A DNA stretch of 64,000 bases, from contig CAWDMN010000048.1 of NCBI GenBank assembly GCA_963803155.1, forward strand, positions 62,001 through 126,000, read 5' to 3'. Source of the DNA: CAWDMN01 sp963803155 (lineage in GTDB: Bacteria; Acidobacteriota; Terriglobia; Versatilivoradales; Versatilivoraceae). Positions 1 to 9,520 of the stretch are shown here, piece by piece. The notes under the pieces were generated by a model. The model was given only the letters and a program-made list of their open reading frames with translations. It had not been told where the DNA came from and searched no databases. The stretch's first letter is position 1. Every line of letters starts with the position of its first letter. Both the position numbers and the translations under genes were made by a program.

Positions 1-2005
1 TAAACTCTTGATCCGAATAGGGGGGGCGAGCGGTCAGCGTTTTTATATATTCGATCAGCGCATTCAATTCCCGCTTATCGATGGTACCGTTGGTGGTCCC
101 GTGCAAGTCATCCGGATTGTGAGTCGTCCAAATTTCCTCCAGGGAATAGCAACGGCCATCATGCAGATAGGGAGCATTTTCCGAGACGTTGGTCAACTGG
201 GGAGTGTCTACCAGCGAGTCCATGTCGAAATAGGCGCGATTCCCCACGTTGTGCAACTTCTGATCTGCATAGTAAGGAGGCCGGTGACAAGTGATACAAC
301 GATTCCCCGCGGGGATGTAACGGCCGGCAAATGGACCGGCCCGGACGAATGCCCTCTCGAAAATCTGCCGGCCGTCTTCCTGGGCTTCGGTCAACACCAC
401 TTCATCCGAGCGGTTGTTGTAAGCCTGAAAACGGTTGGGCCCAAAAGGAATGGATTCCACGAACTTGACCACATCTTTGAGTTGCTGGGGATCAAAACCA
501 TGGGACCGGAAAAAGATCTGCGCCGTCCGGGGACCGTCCTGGCGGGCGATCGAGGGATTTTTCCCATTCCACTTAAATGGCGCCGTAAAGGCAATGCCGC
601 GCAGAGTCCGGTTATCCACCAGGTTCTGCCCCATGGCATCCACACCGGCCACAATGTCGTACTGCAAACCATCCACGTGATATTCCGGATGGCAGGTATT
701 GCAGCTTAATTGTCTTTGATAACTGAAATTGCTGCTGTTAAACAGCTTTTCGCCATGCCGTAAAGCGGTTTCAATTTGCGGGCCGCCCAAATCAATCGTC
801 TCAGCGGTTTTGTTGGTCCGGGTATCCACAACCGAGATGGTGTCGGCCAGCCGGTTGGCAATATAAAGCCTTTGTCCATCCGGGGAAATGGCCAAGTCTT
901 TTGGATTGCTTCCCGTGGGGATCCTTGCCACGACATATTCGGCGCTGAGAGCCAGATGCCGGGCATAGCGCCGAATGGCCTCATCAGGAATTCCAATTTT
1001 CCCATCGTGGAAATGGAGCAGTTTGCGCAATTTTTCCATGTCGACCACCGAGATCAGGTCCGCCCCGCTGGAAGAGACATACAGGTATTTCCCATCCGGA
1101 GAAAAGGCCAGTCCGTATGGGTCCGCAAAATAGCGGTTGGCTTCATCCAGGAGGAAATAAGCCACGCGGCCTCCCGGGCTTGCCTCAGCAATGGCAAATC
1201 CATGCGTGACCATCCAACCTTGATAGATCTGGGTTTCCGGAATCAGATTCTTGGTGAGTTCCAAAGCCACCACCACCAGCTTCCCATCGGGACTGACCGC
1301 CACATCCTGACCGGCCACCGTGGATTCCAGCCACAGACGCCCCGCCACCAATTGCTTCCCCGTATCCACGATGGTCAATTCGGTGACCGGTGCAGTGCGA
1401 AAAGGAACCGGATTGGAAAGCTCGTGGGAGATAAAGAGAAAATTGCCTGCGGGACTCACTTCCTGGCCAAAGGGGGAAGTCCCGGTTCCAAGACGTTTTA
1501 GCGTCTCGAAGCTCCTGGTGTCCACAATGGACAAAGTGTTGGATCCCATGTTCGTCACATAAAGATGGGCACCGCTGGCATCCACCCGGATCTGATGGGG
1601 CTCCTCCAGGTTTGGAATCGTCCGGATCAGCTTTTGATTGGACAAATCATAAACCATCACACTGTCTTCCCACCGGTTCCCCACATAGAGACGCCTCTCA
1701 TCGGGACTCAGGGCAATTCCCAAGGGGTGTCTCCCGGTTTTCAGCGTGCCGATCACTTTCCGGTCCGGCAAATTGACGATGAGCACTTCCTGGCTGTTTT
1801 CACAAACCGCATAGAGGGTCTTCCCATCCCGGGAAAGGGCCAATTGGATGGGGGATTTGTAAAAATCATCTTCTGGCACTGCATGCTGAGCGCGCATACT
1901 GCCATCTAACTGCGGGGGTGGATTATTTAAAGACAAACTGAAAAATGTATAAAGACAAAGAGCCGTCAGGCCGAAAACGATTATCCCAAACCGTCGCAAT
2001 ATCAA
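1..2005 (-). CDS. YVTN beta-propeller di-haem cytochrome (cytochrome c peroxidase-like), C-terminus beyond window
   Basis: The frame is open from a TTG at 2005 to the window edge, so about 668 codons are present and the C-terminus is missing. AAGGGGG lies 8 nt before the TTG, and no ATG fits this frame. The start is followed by a hydrophobic export segment (GIIVFGLTALCLYTFF). The middle reads as repeated blades of a YVTN-type beta-propeller. The distal part has two c-type haem sites, CNTCH at 689-703 in a CxxCHPEYHVDG setting and CITCH at 284-298, as in MauG/di-haem cytochrome c peroxidases. Likely a periplasmic or surface redox protein. It is last in a three-gene minus-strand set with the HzsA-related and ASPIC genes, 51 nt after the former. 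The substrate is unknown. Confidence 0.8.
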   Translation of the reverse strand, partial: MILRRFGIIVFGLTALCLYTFFSLSLNNPPPQLDGSMRAQHAVPEDDFYKSPIQLALSRDGKTLYAVCENSQEVLIVNLPDRKVIGTLKTGRHPLGIALSPDERRLYVGNRWEDSVMVYDLSNQKLIRTIPNLEEPHQIRVDASGAHLYVTNMGSNTLSIVDTRSFETLKRLGTGTSPFGQEVSPAGNFLFISHELSNPVPFRTAPVTELTIVDTGKQLVAGRLWLESTVAGQDVAVSPDGKLVVVALELTKNLIPETQIYQGWMVTHGFAIAEASPGGRVAYFLLDEANRYFADPYGLAFSPDGKYLYVSSSGADLISVVDMEKLRKLLHFHDGKIGIPDEAIRRYARHLALSAEYVVARIPTGSNPKDLAISPDGQRLYIANRLADTISVVDTRTNKTAETIDLGGPQIETALRHGEKLFNSSNFSYQRQLSCNTCHPEYHVDGLQYDIVAGVDAMGQNLVDNRTLRGIAFTAPFKWNGKNPSIARQDGPRTAQIFFRSHGFDPQQLKDVVKFVESIPFGPNRFQAYNNRSDEVVLTEAQEDGRQIFERAFVRAGPFAGRYIPAGNRCITCHRPPYYADQKLHNVGNRAYFDMDSLVDTPQLTNVSENAPYLHDGRCYSLEEIWTTHNPDDLHGTTNGTIDKRELNALIEYIKTLTARPPYSDQEF

Positions 2006-2056
2006 GTTTCCGTCCCCCTTGTCAGCATTTTATGGCTAATATCCGCGGGAAAAAAT

Positions 2057-3622
2057 CTACTTCTTGCCCCCGATCACTACGGGAAAAGCTTTCATTAGGG
2101 CCTGAGTGACCCGGTTTTCGGGCGCCAGTTCCTTATCCTCATGGCATCCGATGCAGCCGCGGCTGGAGCCGCGCCGCACCCACATCCATCGGGGCATGGT
2201 CATGAGCGGCTTTCCATCGGCGTTGAGGGTTTGAATGTAAAAAGGAGTATCGGCGGGCAACCGCACATAGAAGGAACCATCCGGTTCGACCGGAGCTTCC
2301 CCTATCACCCGCGTTTCCGCTGGAGCGCCGGGAGTCTGAACCGCAACGCCTTGAATGAACCGAACTTTTTTAACCTCTCCCTTCTTAATCGAAGCCGCCT
2401 CCGGCCGGTCCGATTCATACACATTCATACATTGCAAATCGCCGGTGGCCTGATCATCAAAAATGGCACTGATCAATCCAGCCGGTTCGGCCGTTGGGGC
2501 CACGGGGATTGCCTCAACTGCATCCCATTTCGTATCCGCAAAGATTTTGGCGCCAATGGTCTTCCGCGGAAAATCAAACTGGTAAAGCTCATAAGCCTGA
2601 TCCCCCTTGGCAAATGAGACCATCAGGTTGCCGTTTGGCAATGGACGCGGATTGCGAAAGCGCCCTTCTCCTGAACTGAGCGATTCATAACTGTGCAAAG
2701 GCCGCTTGAGAGAAACTCGTCCCAAGCTGCCGCTGCCATCCGTTGATTTCCCGTCAGACTCAACGAACACCACCGTCCGGTCCGGCATTTCACAAACCAT
2801 GCTCTTCAGCTTTCCACCCTGTTCATCGCCACAAAAAAGGTTGAGTCCGGAACCGTCCCAGTTGATTGCCATCAATGGATAACGGCCGCCTGAAAACTTG
2901 TCACTGTCTCCCATTTGGTGGCTCGTAAAAAGAATCCGGCCATCATTCAACACGGATGTGGAAAAATCGCTGGAAAGATTAAAAGTGGTCCTCCAGGTTA
3001 CAATCCCCCGGCCTTTGACGGGGTCGAGACTCCTGGCGTAAAGCGCAGTGGCAAGGTGCCCTCCGCTTTCCTCAAAAGTATTGGCTGCGGTAGAGGTAAA
3101 TGTAATCCAACGCACATCTTCATCATAAAGAGGGTAATTGAGAGCGCTCGGTGGAAGGTAGTGCGGTTCGCAGCAGTCACCCATGTTCTGCGTGATCTGC
3201 CGCTTGCTGCCGCCATCCAGATCCATTTCCCAAATATCCCAATGGCCGCTTTTTCCACGCTTCCCGGAGAAAATCACCTTTTTCCCATCGAAGGAGAGGG
3301 AGGAATGCGCGGCAGCAGCAAAATCAGGAGTTAAGACCGTGATTTTCCCCCCAGGAGCCATTCTTACCAAACGGCTTCCTTCGATCCGGTCGGTGGGGCC
3401 GGGCACAAAGTCTTTCCCATGCTGTGATTGGCGCGAATGATGGGGAACCTGAGTGAAGAGCAAGTCAAAGCGCGGCTCACTGGAAACCAATGGCCAACGA
3501 GCTTGCCAGATTGCCAATCCCGCCAATAAGGCCACAATCAAGACTATCTGCGAGGTTCGACGGTTTTGAGCACTTGGTTGGCTTTGATATTTGTGAAGGT
3601 CTGTAAAATTCCGCTGGGCCAT
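2057..3622 (-). CDS. HzsA-related PD40 protein with one c-type haem site
   Basis: 521 residues. An N-terminal membrane anchor (residues ~26-45, IVLIVALLAGLAIW) is followed by PD40/TolB-like propeller blades (for example GHWDIWEMDLDGG, residues ~120-135) and a C-terminal region with CIGCHEDKE (one CXXCH). This architecture is that of proteins related to the alpha subunit of hydrazine synthase; the resemblance is to the fold, and no HzsB/HzsC partner is here, so hydrazine synthesis is not implied. The ATG at 3622 lies 79 nt inside the upstream ASPIC gene; GAGG is 10 nt before it and the anchor needs the codons after it, so I keep this start. Probably an envelope electron-transfer or binding protein. 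A longer paralogue lies at 25622-27586. Confidence 0.75.
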   Translation of the reverse strand: MAQRNFTDLHKYQSQPSAQNRRTSQIVLIVALLAGLAIWQARWPLVSSEPRFDLLFTQVPHHSRQSQHGKDFVPGPTDRIEGSRLVRMAPGGKITVLTPDFAAAAHSSLSFDGKKVIFSGKRGKSGHWDIWEMDLDGGSKRQITQNMGDCCEPHYLPPSALNYPLYDEDVRWITFTSTAANTFEESGGHLATALYARSLDPVKGRGIVTWRTTFNLSSDFSTSVLNDGRILFTSHQMGDSDKFSGGRYPLMAINWDGSGLNLFCGDEQGGKLKSMVCEMPDRTVVFVESDGKSTDGSGSLGRVSLKRPLHSYESLSSGEGRFRNPRPLPNGNLMVSFAKGDQAYELYQFDFPRKTIGAKIFADTKWDAVEAIPVAPTAEPAGLISAIFDDQATGDLQCMNVYESDRPEAASIKKGEVKKVRFIQGVAVQTPGAPAETRVIGEAPVEPDGSFYVRLPADTPFYIQTLNADGKPLMTMPRWMWVRRGSSRGCIGCHEDKELAPENRVTQALMKAFPVVIGGKK

Positions 3623-5208
3623 TTTATGATTACCTCATCCACTTTGGTGTGAGTTCCCAACCCGAAATGCATCCGGGAATCATGTGCAGAAAGATAGCTG
3701 GTGCCATTTTTCATTTCATCAAACTGAACCAACTCGCCGGCTTTGATGGTGACTTTAGCTCCCAACCCATCCCTGTTGCTTTTCGTCCCTTGCAAATGCA
3801 ATTGCAGCCAGTTATTGCGATTACCGCCGTCGTTGCGCATCAACAGGGAAGGTCCGCTAATACTCAGGACGGCGGCATCCATGTCCCCATCATTATCAAA
3901 ATCAGCCAAGGCCAGCCCCCGGGCCACCATTTTCTCGTCCAGCACTTCGCCTGAAATTTTGGCGACATCCTGGAAGACCCTTTTGCCACCCGGTCCCGGC
4001 ACATTGCGGGCCAAAATCATCTCCTGGATTTCCGAGAGCCGATGTCCATCGCCATTCACCACCATCACATCCACAAAACCATCATTGTCATAGTCGATGA
4101 ATTTCCCACCCCAAGACCAATACTGGGCCGTGATAATTGCCAAGCCGGCCTCAACAGCGACATCTTCAAACAGTCCCTTGCCATCATTGCGAAAGAGCGC
4201 GTTGTATCCCATGGCGGGCACAAGCAGATCCAGCCGTCCGTCGTGATCGTAATCTCTCCAGTCCCCTCCCATATTGGCGGCGGCATTTCCATTTTGCCCA
4301 AATCCTACCGCAGCGGTGAGGGCCATGTCGCTGAAAGTGCCATCATGGTTATTGTGGTACAGGTAGTTTGGTGTTGCATCATTCGCCACAAAGAGGTCCA
4401 CACAGCCGTCGTTGTCGTAATCAACCGCCAATACACCCATGGCGCGTCCCTCTTTATCGACTTTAGCCTTTTGAGTTACATCAGTAAAAGTCCCATCCCC
4501 ATTGTTGTGGAAAAGATGGCTCTTCATGGCGGGATAGGCGAGGGGGCCCGGGTAGATGTCCGCTTCGTAAAAAAGCCGGTAAACAGCATCATATTTCAAA
4601 TAGGCTCCAACAAATAGGTCCAATTCCCCATCATTATCATAATCAAAAAAGGCTGCCCCGGTGCTCCACTCCCCCTTGCAGGCCACTCCAGCTTTCGCCG
4701 TAACATTCGTAAAAGTGCCATTCCCGTTGTTATGGTAGAGCACGTTCCCGCCATAATTGGTCACATAGAGGTCGGGATATCCATCATTGTCGTAATCCGC
4801 TACCTGCACAGCCATCCCATAACCATCCTCATCCCCACCCAAACCGGCTTTTTCGGTCACATCTTCAAAAGTCCCATCATGCTTGTTTCGATAGAGGCGG
4901 TCAGTGACTCTTTTCCCCTTGAAGGGGGAATGAGGATCATTGACCCCTTCCAGGTAGCAACCATTGACCAAATACAGATCCATCCACCCATCTTGATCAT
5001 AATCCAACCATCCTGCACCAGACCCGGTGGCTTCCACAATGTTGTTGATCTTTTTGGAACCCAGACAATGATTAAAACTAATGCCAGCCTGTTGTGTCAC
5101 ATTAATGAATTTCGGCAAGGGGGTGTCTTCATTGGAAATAGAGGTTTCCACAAGGAAGATGAATGTTGCCAAACCAATCAATAATCTCGCAAATAACTTG
5201 AGCCTCAT
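3544..5208 (-). CDS. exported FG-GAP/VCBS repeat protein with C-terminal ASPIC/UnbV domain (CRTAC1-like)
   Basis: 554 residues. A signal peptide (residues 1-25) is followed by at least seven calcium-loop repeats of the type DYDNDGxxDLxV between residues ~68 and ~440, read as an FG-GAP beta-propeller, and a C-terminal ASPIC/UnbV domain (residues ~460-545, with GLGAKVTI and VDEVIIKWPSG). Such proteins are extracellular calcium-stabilised binding modules, abundant in PVC bacteria; the ligand is unknown. It is the first gene of the minus-strand set, and its 3' end overlaps the HzsA-related gene by 79 nt, which suggests translational coupling. GAGG precedes the ATG by about 10 nt. Confidence 0.85.
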   Translation of the reverse strand: MRLKLFARLLIGLATFIFLVETSISNEDTPLPKFINVTQQAGISFNHCLGSKKINNIVEATGSGAGWLDYDQDGWMDLYLVNGCYLEGVNDPHSPFKGKRVTDRLYRNKHDGTFEDVTEKAGLGGDEDGYGMAVQVADYDNDGYPDLYVTNYGGNVLYHNNGNGTFTNVTAKAGVACKGEWSTGAAFFDYDNDGELDLFVGAYLKYDAVYRLFYEADIYPGPLAYPAMKSHLFHNNGDGTFTDVTQKAKVDKEGRAMGVLAVDYDNDGCVDLFVANDATPNYLYHNNHDGTFSDMALTAAVGFGQNGNAAANMGGDWRDYDHDGRLDLLVPAMGYNALFRNDGKGLFEDVAVEAGLAIITAQYWSWGGKFIDYDNDGFVDVMVVNGDGHRLSEIQEMILARNVPGPGGKRVFQDVAKISGEVLDEKMVARGLALADFDNDGDMDAAVLSISGPSLLMRNDGGNRNNWLQLHLQGTKSNRDGLGAKVTIKAGELVQFDEMKNGTSYLSAHDSRMHFGLGTHTKVDEVIIKWPSGILQTFTNIKANQVLKTVEPRR

Positions 5209-5877
5209 ACCGGTGCCACCTCAGTTTGCCAGTGTTGGCCATTAGCTGGCCTATAAAAAATATCTAGTAAACCCTTTTTAGGTTTTTTTTAAAATTGTGA
5301 TTGATCTTTGGACTGTGGCAATCGGAAATTAAAAGCAAAAAAACAACTTTTCGCAATAAAATCCCGAGAAATAATTTACTCAATCTCACTCATCAAGGTA
5401 TATAAACCAACCAAATATTCGTAACCCTACAAAATTATGCTAATAATTACGGCACTAAAACTGTTAACCTGATTTCTTATTGAAGTGGGAATGCAAAGAA
5501 ATTTGTTAACACTCAGCCTTTCCGTTAAACACATTTGCATCTTAATTGCCAAAGTGGTAACAATGCTAAATTCTCACAAGTAATTATTTCTGTGCAGTTT
5601 TTAAAAGTAATCTGGTGGTTTTTTTTAAACTGATGGGTAAAAAAATGGCAGATGTTACTAAGAGAGTTAATCTTGTTGGAGCGTTAAGGATATATTGTAA
5701 ATTTATAAAAACTCGATACCGGGAAAAACATATGCTTAGTGAGGGCAATAAAGAAACGATTGGATTTATGATTATGGGGAGACGCAACTTACAAATAATC
5801 GAAAGTACCAAGTGAGTTAATTCTGCACCACTCCATTCCGGTCTTTCATATTGAATTGAACACGCTGGGGGGGCAAG
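5209..5877. other. AT-rich intergenic region, no convincing gene
   Basis: About 670 bp between divergently oriented genes, clearly richer in A+T than its surroundings, with many A/T runs at 5260-5480. It should hold the promoter of the minus-strand ASPIC operon. A 66-codon open frame (5615-5815, plus) encodes a basic peptide with no recognisable family and no good ribosome-binding site; I do not call it. Confidence 0.6.
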
Positions 5878-5910
5878 ATACTTGAATTATTATGAACATA
5901 TGCTCATAAT
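5878..5910 (+). promoter_or_regulatory. promoter with palindromic operator upstream of the sigma-54 activator
   Basis: A 22-nt near-palindrome at 5889-5910 (ATTATGAACATATGCTCATAAT; 10 of 11 pairs match) lies inside a sigma-70-like promoter: TTGAAT (5882-5887), 17 nt, CATAAT (5905-5910). The 33 nt from 5878 are 28/33 identical to 27728-27760 upstream of the DUF134 gene. Predicted transcription starts near 5917, leaving a leader of about 158 nt before the ATG at 6075. The position of the palindrome over the spacer and -10 box suggests a repressor site. That DUF134 is the binder is inference. Confidence 0.65.
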
Positions 5911-6074
5911 AAATAGGCCCCCGCCGCTAAAGCTTGGGATTTCAGATGGCATTAGTTAAGCCTTCTTCATGACTGCTTTTTTAGTGCTTGGAATATTGAC
6001 ATAGAGCAGTAGACTATAGGTAGAAGACTTTGGCAAGGGTCACCTCCATTTTTTCTACTGAATTGAAGGCAACC

Positions 6075-7478
6075 ATGACCGCCCATCAGATAAAAAAATC
6101 AAAACGGAATCTAACTTCCCCCACAGAAACTATTCTGGAAAGCATTTCGGACGGGGTCTTCACGGTAGATCAAGAATGGCGGATTACTTCCTTTAACCGG
6201 GCTGCTGAGCAAATCACGGGAGTATCGCGTCATGAAGCCATTGGCCGGAGCTGTTCGGAGGTGTTTCGTTCCAGCATGTGCGGGGCGGCTTGCGCGCTTC
6301 AACAAACACTTAAGACTGGCAAACCTATTATTGGCAAATCGGGGTATATCATTGACTCGGACGGCAATCGCATCCCCATCAGCATTTCGACTGCCGTACT
6401 GCGGGATGCCGAAGGGCGCATCACTGGTGGGGCAGAGACTTTTCGTGATCTCTCTGAGGTGGAAGCCCTGCGCCGGGAACTTGAGGGGAAATTCCGGGTC
6501 GGTGATCTTTCCAGTCGCAGCCCTTTAATGCAGCGGGTATTCGAGGTTTTGCCGGCTATTGCCGTCAGCCCCAGCACTGCGCTTATTCTTGGCGAAACCG
6601 GAACGGGCAAAGAATTGGTGGCCCAGACGATCCATACGCTCAGTTCTCGCAACCAGGGACCCTTCATTGCAGTCAACTGCGGGGCTTTGCCCGACACGCT
6701 TCTGGAGTCGGAGCTATTCGGATATAAAGCCGGCGCATTCACTGGGGCAAACAAGGATAAGCCCGGGCGGTTCGCGTTGGCTGAGAAGGGAACTCTTTTT
6801 CTCGATGAAATTGCAGAGGTAAGTCCGGCTTTGCAGGTACGACTGCTGCGGGTGCTCCAGGAGCGAACCTATGAGCCGTTAGGAGCGACCCGGTCTGAAC
6901 ACACTGACGCCCGGGTGATCGTCGCCACCAACAAAGACCTGGCAGCACAGGTGCGCCAAGGCGTTTTTCGGGAGGACCTCTATTACCGCGTGAACGTGGT
7001 GCGCATCGAACTTCCACCGCTACGCCGCAGGAAAGAGGATATCCCAATGCTCGTGGAACAGTTTATTGTCCGGTTCAACCAAGTGCAAAAGAAATCGGTG
7101 CCGGGGATCAGCGCGGAAGCTTTGTCGCTCCTCATGGCCCATGATTGGCCGGGCAACATCCGCGAACTGGAAAATGCCATCGAGCGCGCTTTCATTCTCT
7201 GCAATGAGGGTCCCATCGGCATAGGACACCTGCCCGAAGAATTAACCTCCCGGGCAGGCTTTGGAGCTTTAGCAAGCAGGGATTCAACGGTGCGGTCTGC
7301 CCACGATATTCTGGACGCTCAGGCCCTGCGCAATACCCTCGAACGTAACGGCTTCAACCGCCTGAGGGCAGCCCAAGAACTGGGCATCCACAAGACTACG
7401 CTATTCCGCCGATTAAAGAAATTGGGGATCCCCCTCCCCGAAAAAGACGGACGTTCCTATCACAAGCGCATACAGTAG
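6075..7478 (+). CDS. PAS-domain sigma-54-dependent transcriptional activator
   Basis: 467 residues. An N-terminal PAS domain (~20-135, ILESISDGVFTVDQEW) is followed by an AAA+ sigma-54 interaction domain (~150-385) with Walker A GETGTGKE, the GAFTGA loop that contacts sigma-54, Walker B GTLFLDEIAE and WPGNIRELENAIERA, and a Fis-type helix-turn-helix (~415-455, LRAAQELGIHKTTLFRRLK). There is no receiver domain, so it likely senses a small ligand or redox state through PAS, which has clustered cysteines (SSMCGAACAL). I chose the ATG at 6075 because GAAGG lies 5 nt before it; a TTG at 6030 is the alternative. It heads the ORP-type cluster, matching the cognate sigma-54 activator of the D. vulgaris ORP operons. 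The stop codon overlaps the first CAGTAGC repeat downstream. Confidence 0.92.
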   Translation: MTAHQIKKSKRNLTSPTETILESISDGVFTVDQEWRITSFNRAAEQITGVSRHEAIGRSCSEVFRSSMCGAACALQQTLKTGKPIIGKSGYIIDSDGNRIPISISTAVLRDAEGRITGGAETFRDLSEVEALRRELEGKFRVGDLSSRSPLMQRVFEVLPAIAVSPSTALILGETGTGKELVAQTIHTLSSRNQGPFIAVNCGALPDTLLESELFGYKAGAFTGANKDKPGRFALAEKGTLFLDEIAEVSPALQVRLLRVLQERTYEPLGATRSEHTDARVIVATNKDLAAQVRQGVFREDLYYRVNVVRIELPPLRRRKEDIPMLVEQFIVRFNQVQKKSVPGISAEALSLLMAHDWPGNIRELENAIERAFILCNEGPIGIGHLPEELTSRAGFGALASRDSTVRSAHDILDAQALRNTLERNGFNRLRAAQELGIHKTTLFRRLKKLGIPLPEKDGRSYHKRIQ

Positions 7479-7510
7479 CGTGCGCACCTATTACAGTAGC
7501 ACTCAGTAGT
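7473..7510 (+). promoter_or_regulatory. candidate upstream activator site: three CAGTAGY repeats plus palindrome
   Basis: CAGTAGC/T occurs at 7473-7479, 7494-7500 and 7504-7510, and the palindrome GTGCGCAC lies between the first and second. The same arrangement is kept in the second copy of the duplication (9383-9422), where the palindrome has changed to ATGCGCAT but is still symmetric. The sites lie about 100-140 bp upstream of the candidate -24/-12 promoter, the usual distance for a sigma-54 enhancer. Assignment to the adjacent activator is inference. Confidence 0.4.
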
Positions 7511-7607
7511 ATCTTCGCCACTCTATAACGCGGCATTGCTCTCATTGCTAAATTTCTCTCACTCGCAGTTCCAATTGCATGAGCCAATTTTTAGCGCGGC
7601 TCGATGT

Positions 7608-7624
7608 TGGGGCCGACACGTGCC
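7608..7624 (+). promoter_or_regulatory. candidate sigma-54 promoter, copy A
   Basis: GG (7610-7611), 10 nt, GC (7622-7623), the invariant sigma-54 spacing; the flanks match the consensus poorly here. The better-matching equivalent in copy B is at 9521-9538. It would drive the gene at 7765 with a leader of about 130 nt. Confidence 0.3.
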
Positions 7625-7764
7625 CCTTTCTATACCTGCACTTATGAAGGAACTTCGAATGGTGAGCGCGAGGAGACTGGTGGTGGGGAAAAGGCAATTG
7701 AACGCACCATGATCAGATCAGACAGAAAAACGAATGTCATCCGGCAAAACCAAGGAGAAATGAA

Positions 7765-9154
7765 GTGAAAAAGCTGGCAACGATTATTGCTCTTGTGTCC
7801 TTGCTGGGGCTCTTCACTTCTGTTGAGGGGTTTGCGCAAGGGGGGGCTAGACAGAAGGGCAAAGACAATGGGGGACAGCACACGCATAATGAATATGATA
7901 TAATTTTTGTTAAATCCTACATTGGAAAGGTGTTACGTTCCATGTCAAACTCATTGCACATCCCGGCCAGAAGCAAACAGGCGATCCCGGACTTGATGGA
8001 TCTCACCGCCTATTACACCTCATCTCTGCAGGAAGGCAATCTCGAATCCCTGCCTCAGGGGGTGCATGCTTTTTCCAAGGCCGCGTTTGATATCAGGGGG
8101 ATGATCCAACTGGCAGGCCGAAAACCTTCGGCTTATCCCGATGCCGTGCAAGGCATTGCCATAAATTACAAGGGCGAAAAAATTGATTTTCTCCACGGTG
8201 CAGCGGGGGACGCTGCGGAAGACACGGTCATCGGCAACTATGTTCTGCATTATGCCAATGGAGAAACGAAAAAAATTCCCCTTGTCTATGGTCGCAACAC
8301 AAAGGACTCATTTGGCGGATACGCAGGGTCTGTTGTGACCGATGCCACAATAGCTTGGAGCAGCCAAGCCGTGAAGGTGTTTAAATACACGGGGAACAAT
8401 CCCCTTCCCGGCGTCGAAATCAAAACAATGGATTTTGTTTCTAACAACACGCAGGCCGCGCCCTTTTTAATCGCCATGACCATTGAGCCCATCCAGGCAG
8501 AACGGGCTTACGAATGGTTCGATTCGATCAAAGCCTGGAACCCGATTGCGCCGAGAGACACGTTGGCGAGCCCTAACCAAGTGGACCTTACCAGGTATTA
8601 CGGTACTTCCCTCAATGACGACTGGTTCAACCATCCAGGACATGATTTCCATGATGTTCCTCAAGGATTGAAGCCCTTCGGCGGCGTGTTGTTTGACGTA
8701 CGGGGCCTGATTGTGCTGGCAGGAACCAACTCGTTAGCGGTCAGCGGCCTGGCTTTGCCCGAAGCCGTGCTGGGGATTCCGGTCGGCCTCAAGGGAGATG
8801 CGATCCATTTCCTCCAGGCGGCTGCTTTCCGTGGGGTCGTCAGCGGGATTAAAAATCGGCGAATATGTCATGCATTATGAGAATGGAGAGACACGAACTG
8901 CTAATCTGATTTACGGAGAGAACGAACTGGACTGGTGGGCACATCCTACGGACCCGCCTCTTATTAAAGCCGAAGAGGTATGGTTTGGCGGTAATACTGC
9001 AACCCGCAGTAGGGGGATGAAAATTCATCTCATAAAGTTCACCTGGAACAATCCGCAGCCCGGTGTGAAAATATCAGCCATTGACTTTGTCTCTACCCTG
9101 ACAGCTTCCTCGCCCATGCTGGTAGCCATAACCGTGGCACCTTCAAAAAAATAA
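7765..9154 (+). pseudogene. exported protein with two tandem beta-sandwich-like domains, +1 frameshift
   Basis: Starts at GTG 7765 (AAGGAG 8 nt upstream) with a signal peptide (MKKLATIIALVSLLGLFTSV..FAQ). Two homologous domains follow: domain 1 has DLTAYYTSSL, FDIRGMIQLAG, IDFLHGAAG, NYVLHYANGET and LVYGRN; domain 2 has DLTRYYGTSL, FDVRGLIVLAG, IHFLQAAAF, EYVMHYENGET and LIYGEN. The second domain breaks at about 8833-8836: the first frame ends at 8880, and the rest (GLKIGEYVMHY to the stop at 9154) is in the +1 frame. Removing one G from GTGGGG restores a continuous protein of about 462 residues. The domain occurs in surface and anti-sigma-like proteins of Verrucomicrobia; the function is not known. 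The frameshift may be real or a homopolymer error. Confidence 0.7.
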
Positions 9155-9382
9155 GTGCGGCCAACCAGAATGCGGTCAAAAACTATGACTAGATCGCTGT
9201 CTCTTGGAGTGTCTTGATCGCCATCCAATAACCCTTATCGGCTTTTGACGGGGGCGATATGGCTTTAAGCGCCTGAGCACAGCTCAAGAACTGAGCATTC
9301 ACAAAACCACTCTTCCCGCAGATTAAAGAAATCGGGGATCCCTCTGCACGGACTAGACGGAGGTTCCCATCCCGAACGCCTA

Positions 9383-9422
9383 CAGTAGCGTATGCGCATC
9401 TCATGCAGTAGCACTCAGTAGC
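9383..9422 (+). promoter_or_regulatory. candidate upstream activator site, copy B
   Basis: CAGTAGC at 9383-9389, 9406-9412 and 9416-9422 with palindrome ATGCGCAT (9392-9399) between the first two, matching 7473-7510. The copies have diverged around these motifs, so their retention points to selection, although the comparison rests on only two copies. Confidence 0.4.
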
Positions 9423-9520
9423 ATCAGAGCCACTCTTTGCCGCGTTGTTGCTCTCTTCGTTAAAGTTCTATCTATTGCAATTCTAATTGCATAGGCCAAT
9501 TAATTAGCGCGGCTCGACGT

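Larger units (their letters stand above)
7350..7862 (+). repeat. segmental duplication, copy A
   Basis: This block holds the 3' end of the sigma-54 activator (Fis helix-turn-helix codons), the intergenic regulatory region, and the start and signal peptide of the next gene. It matches 9261-9780 along its whole length with scattered substitutions and small indels; long identical runs include stretches around AAGGAGAAATGAA and the signal peptide codons TTTGCGCAAGGGGGGGCTA. The activator part is functional only in this copy. Confidence 0.85.

Noticed and set aside
8..1909. Long plus-strand open frames (8-709, 776-1501, 1565-1909)
   Set aside because: They lie opposite the minus-strand propeller/cytochrome gene, whose frame shows CXXCH and signal-anchor features; the plus frames have no family features.
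2057..3622. Hydrazine synthase and anammox metabolism
   Set aside because: Only HzsA-related architecture is present; no hzsB/hzsC, hydrazine dehydrogenase or other anammox genes are in the window.
5615..5815. Small basic 66-codon frame as a gene
   Set aside because: In an AT-rich region with an equally long antisense frame, no ribosome-binding site and no recognised family.
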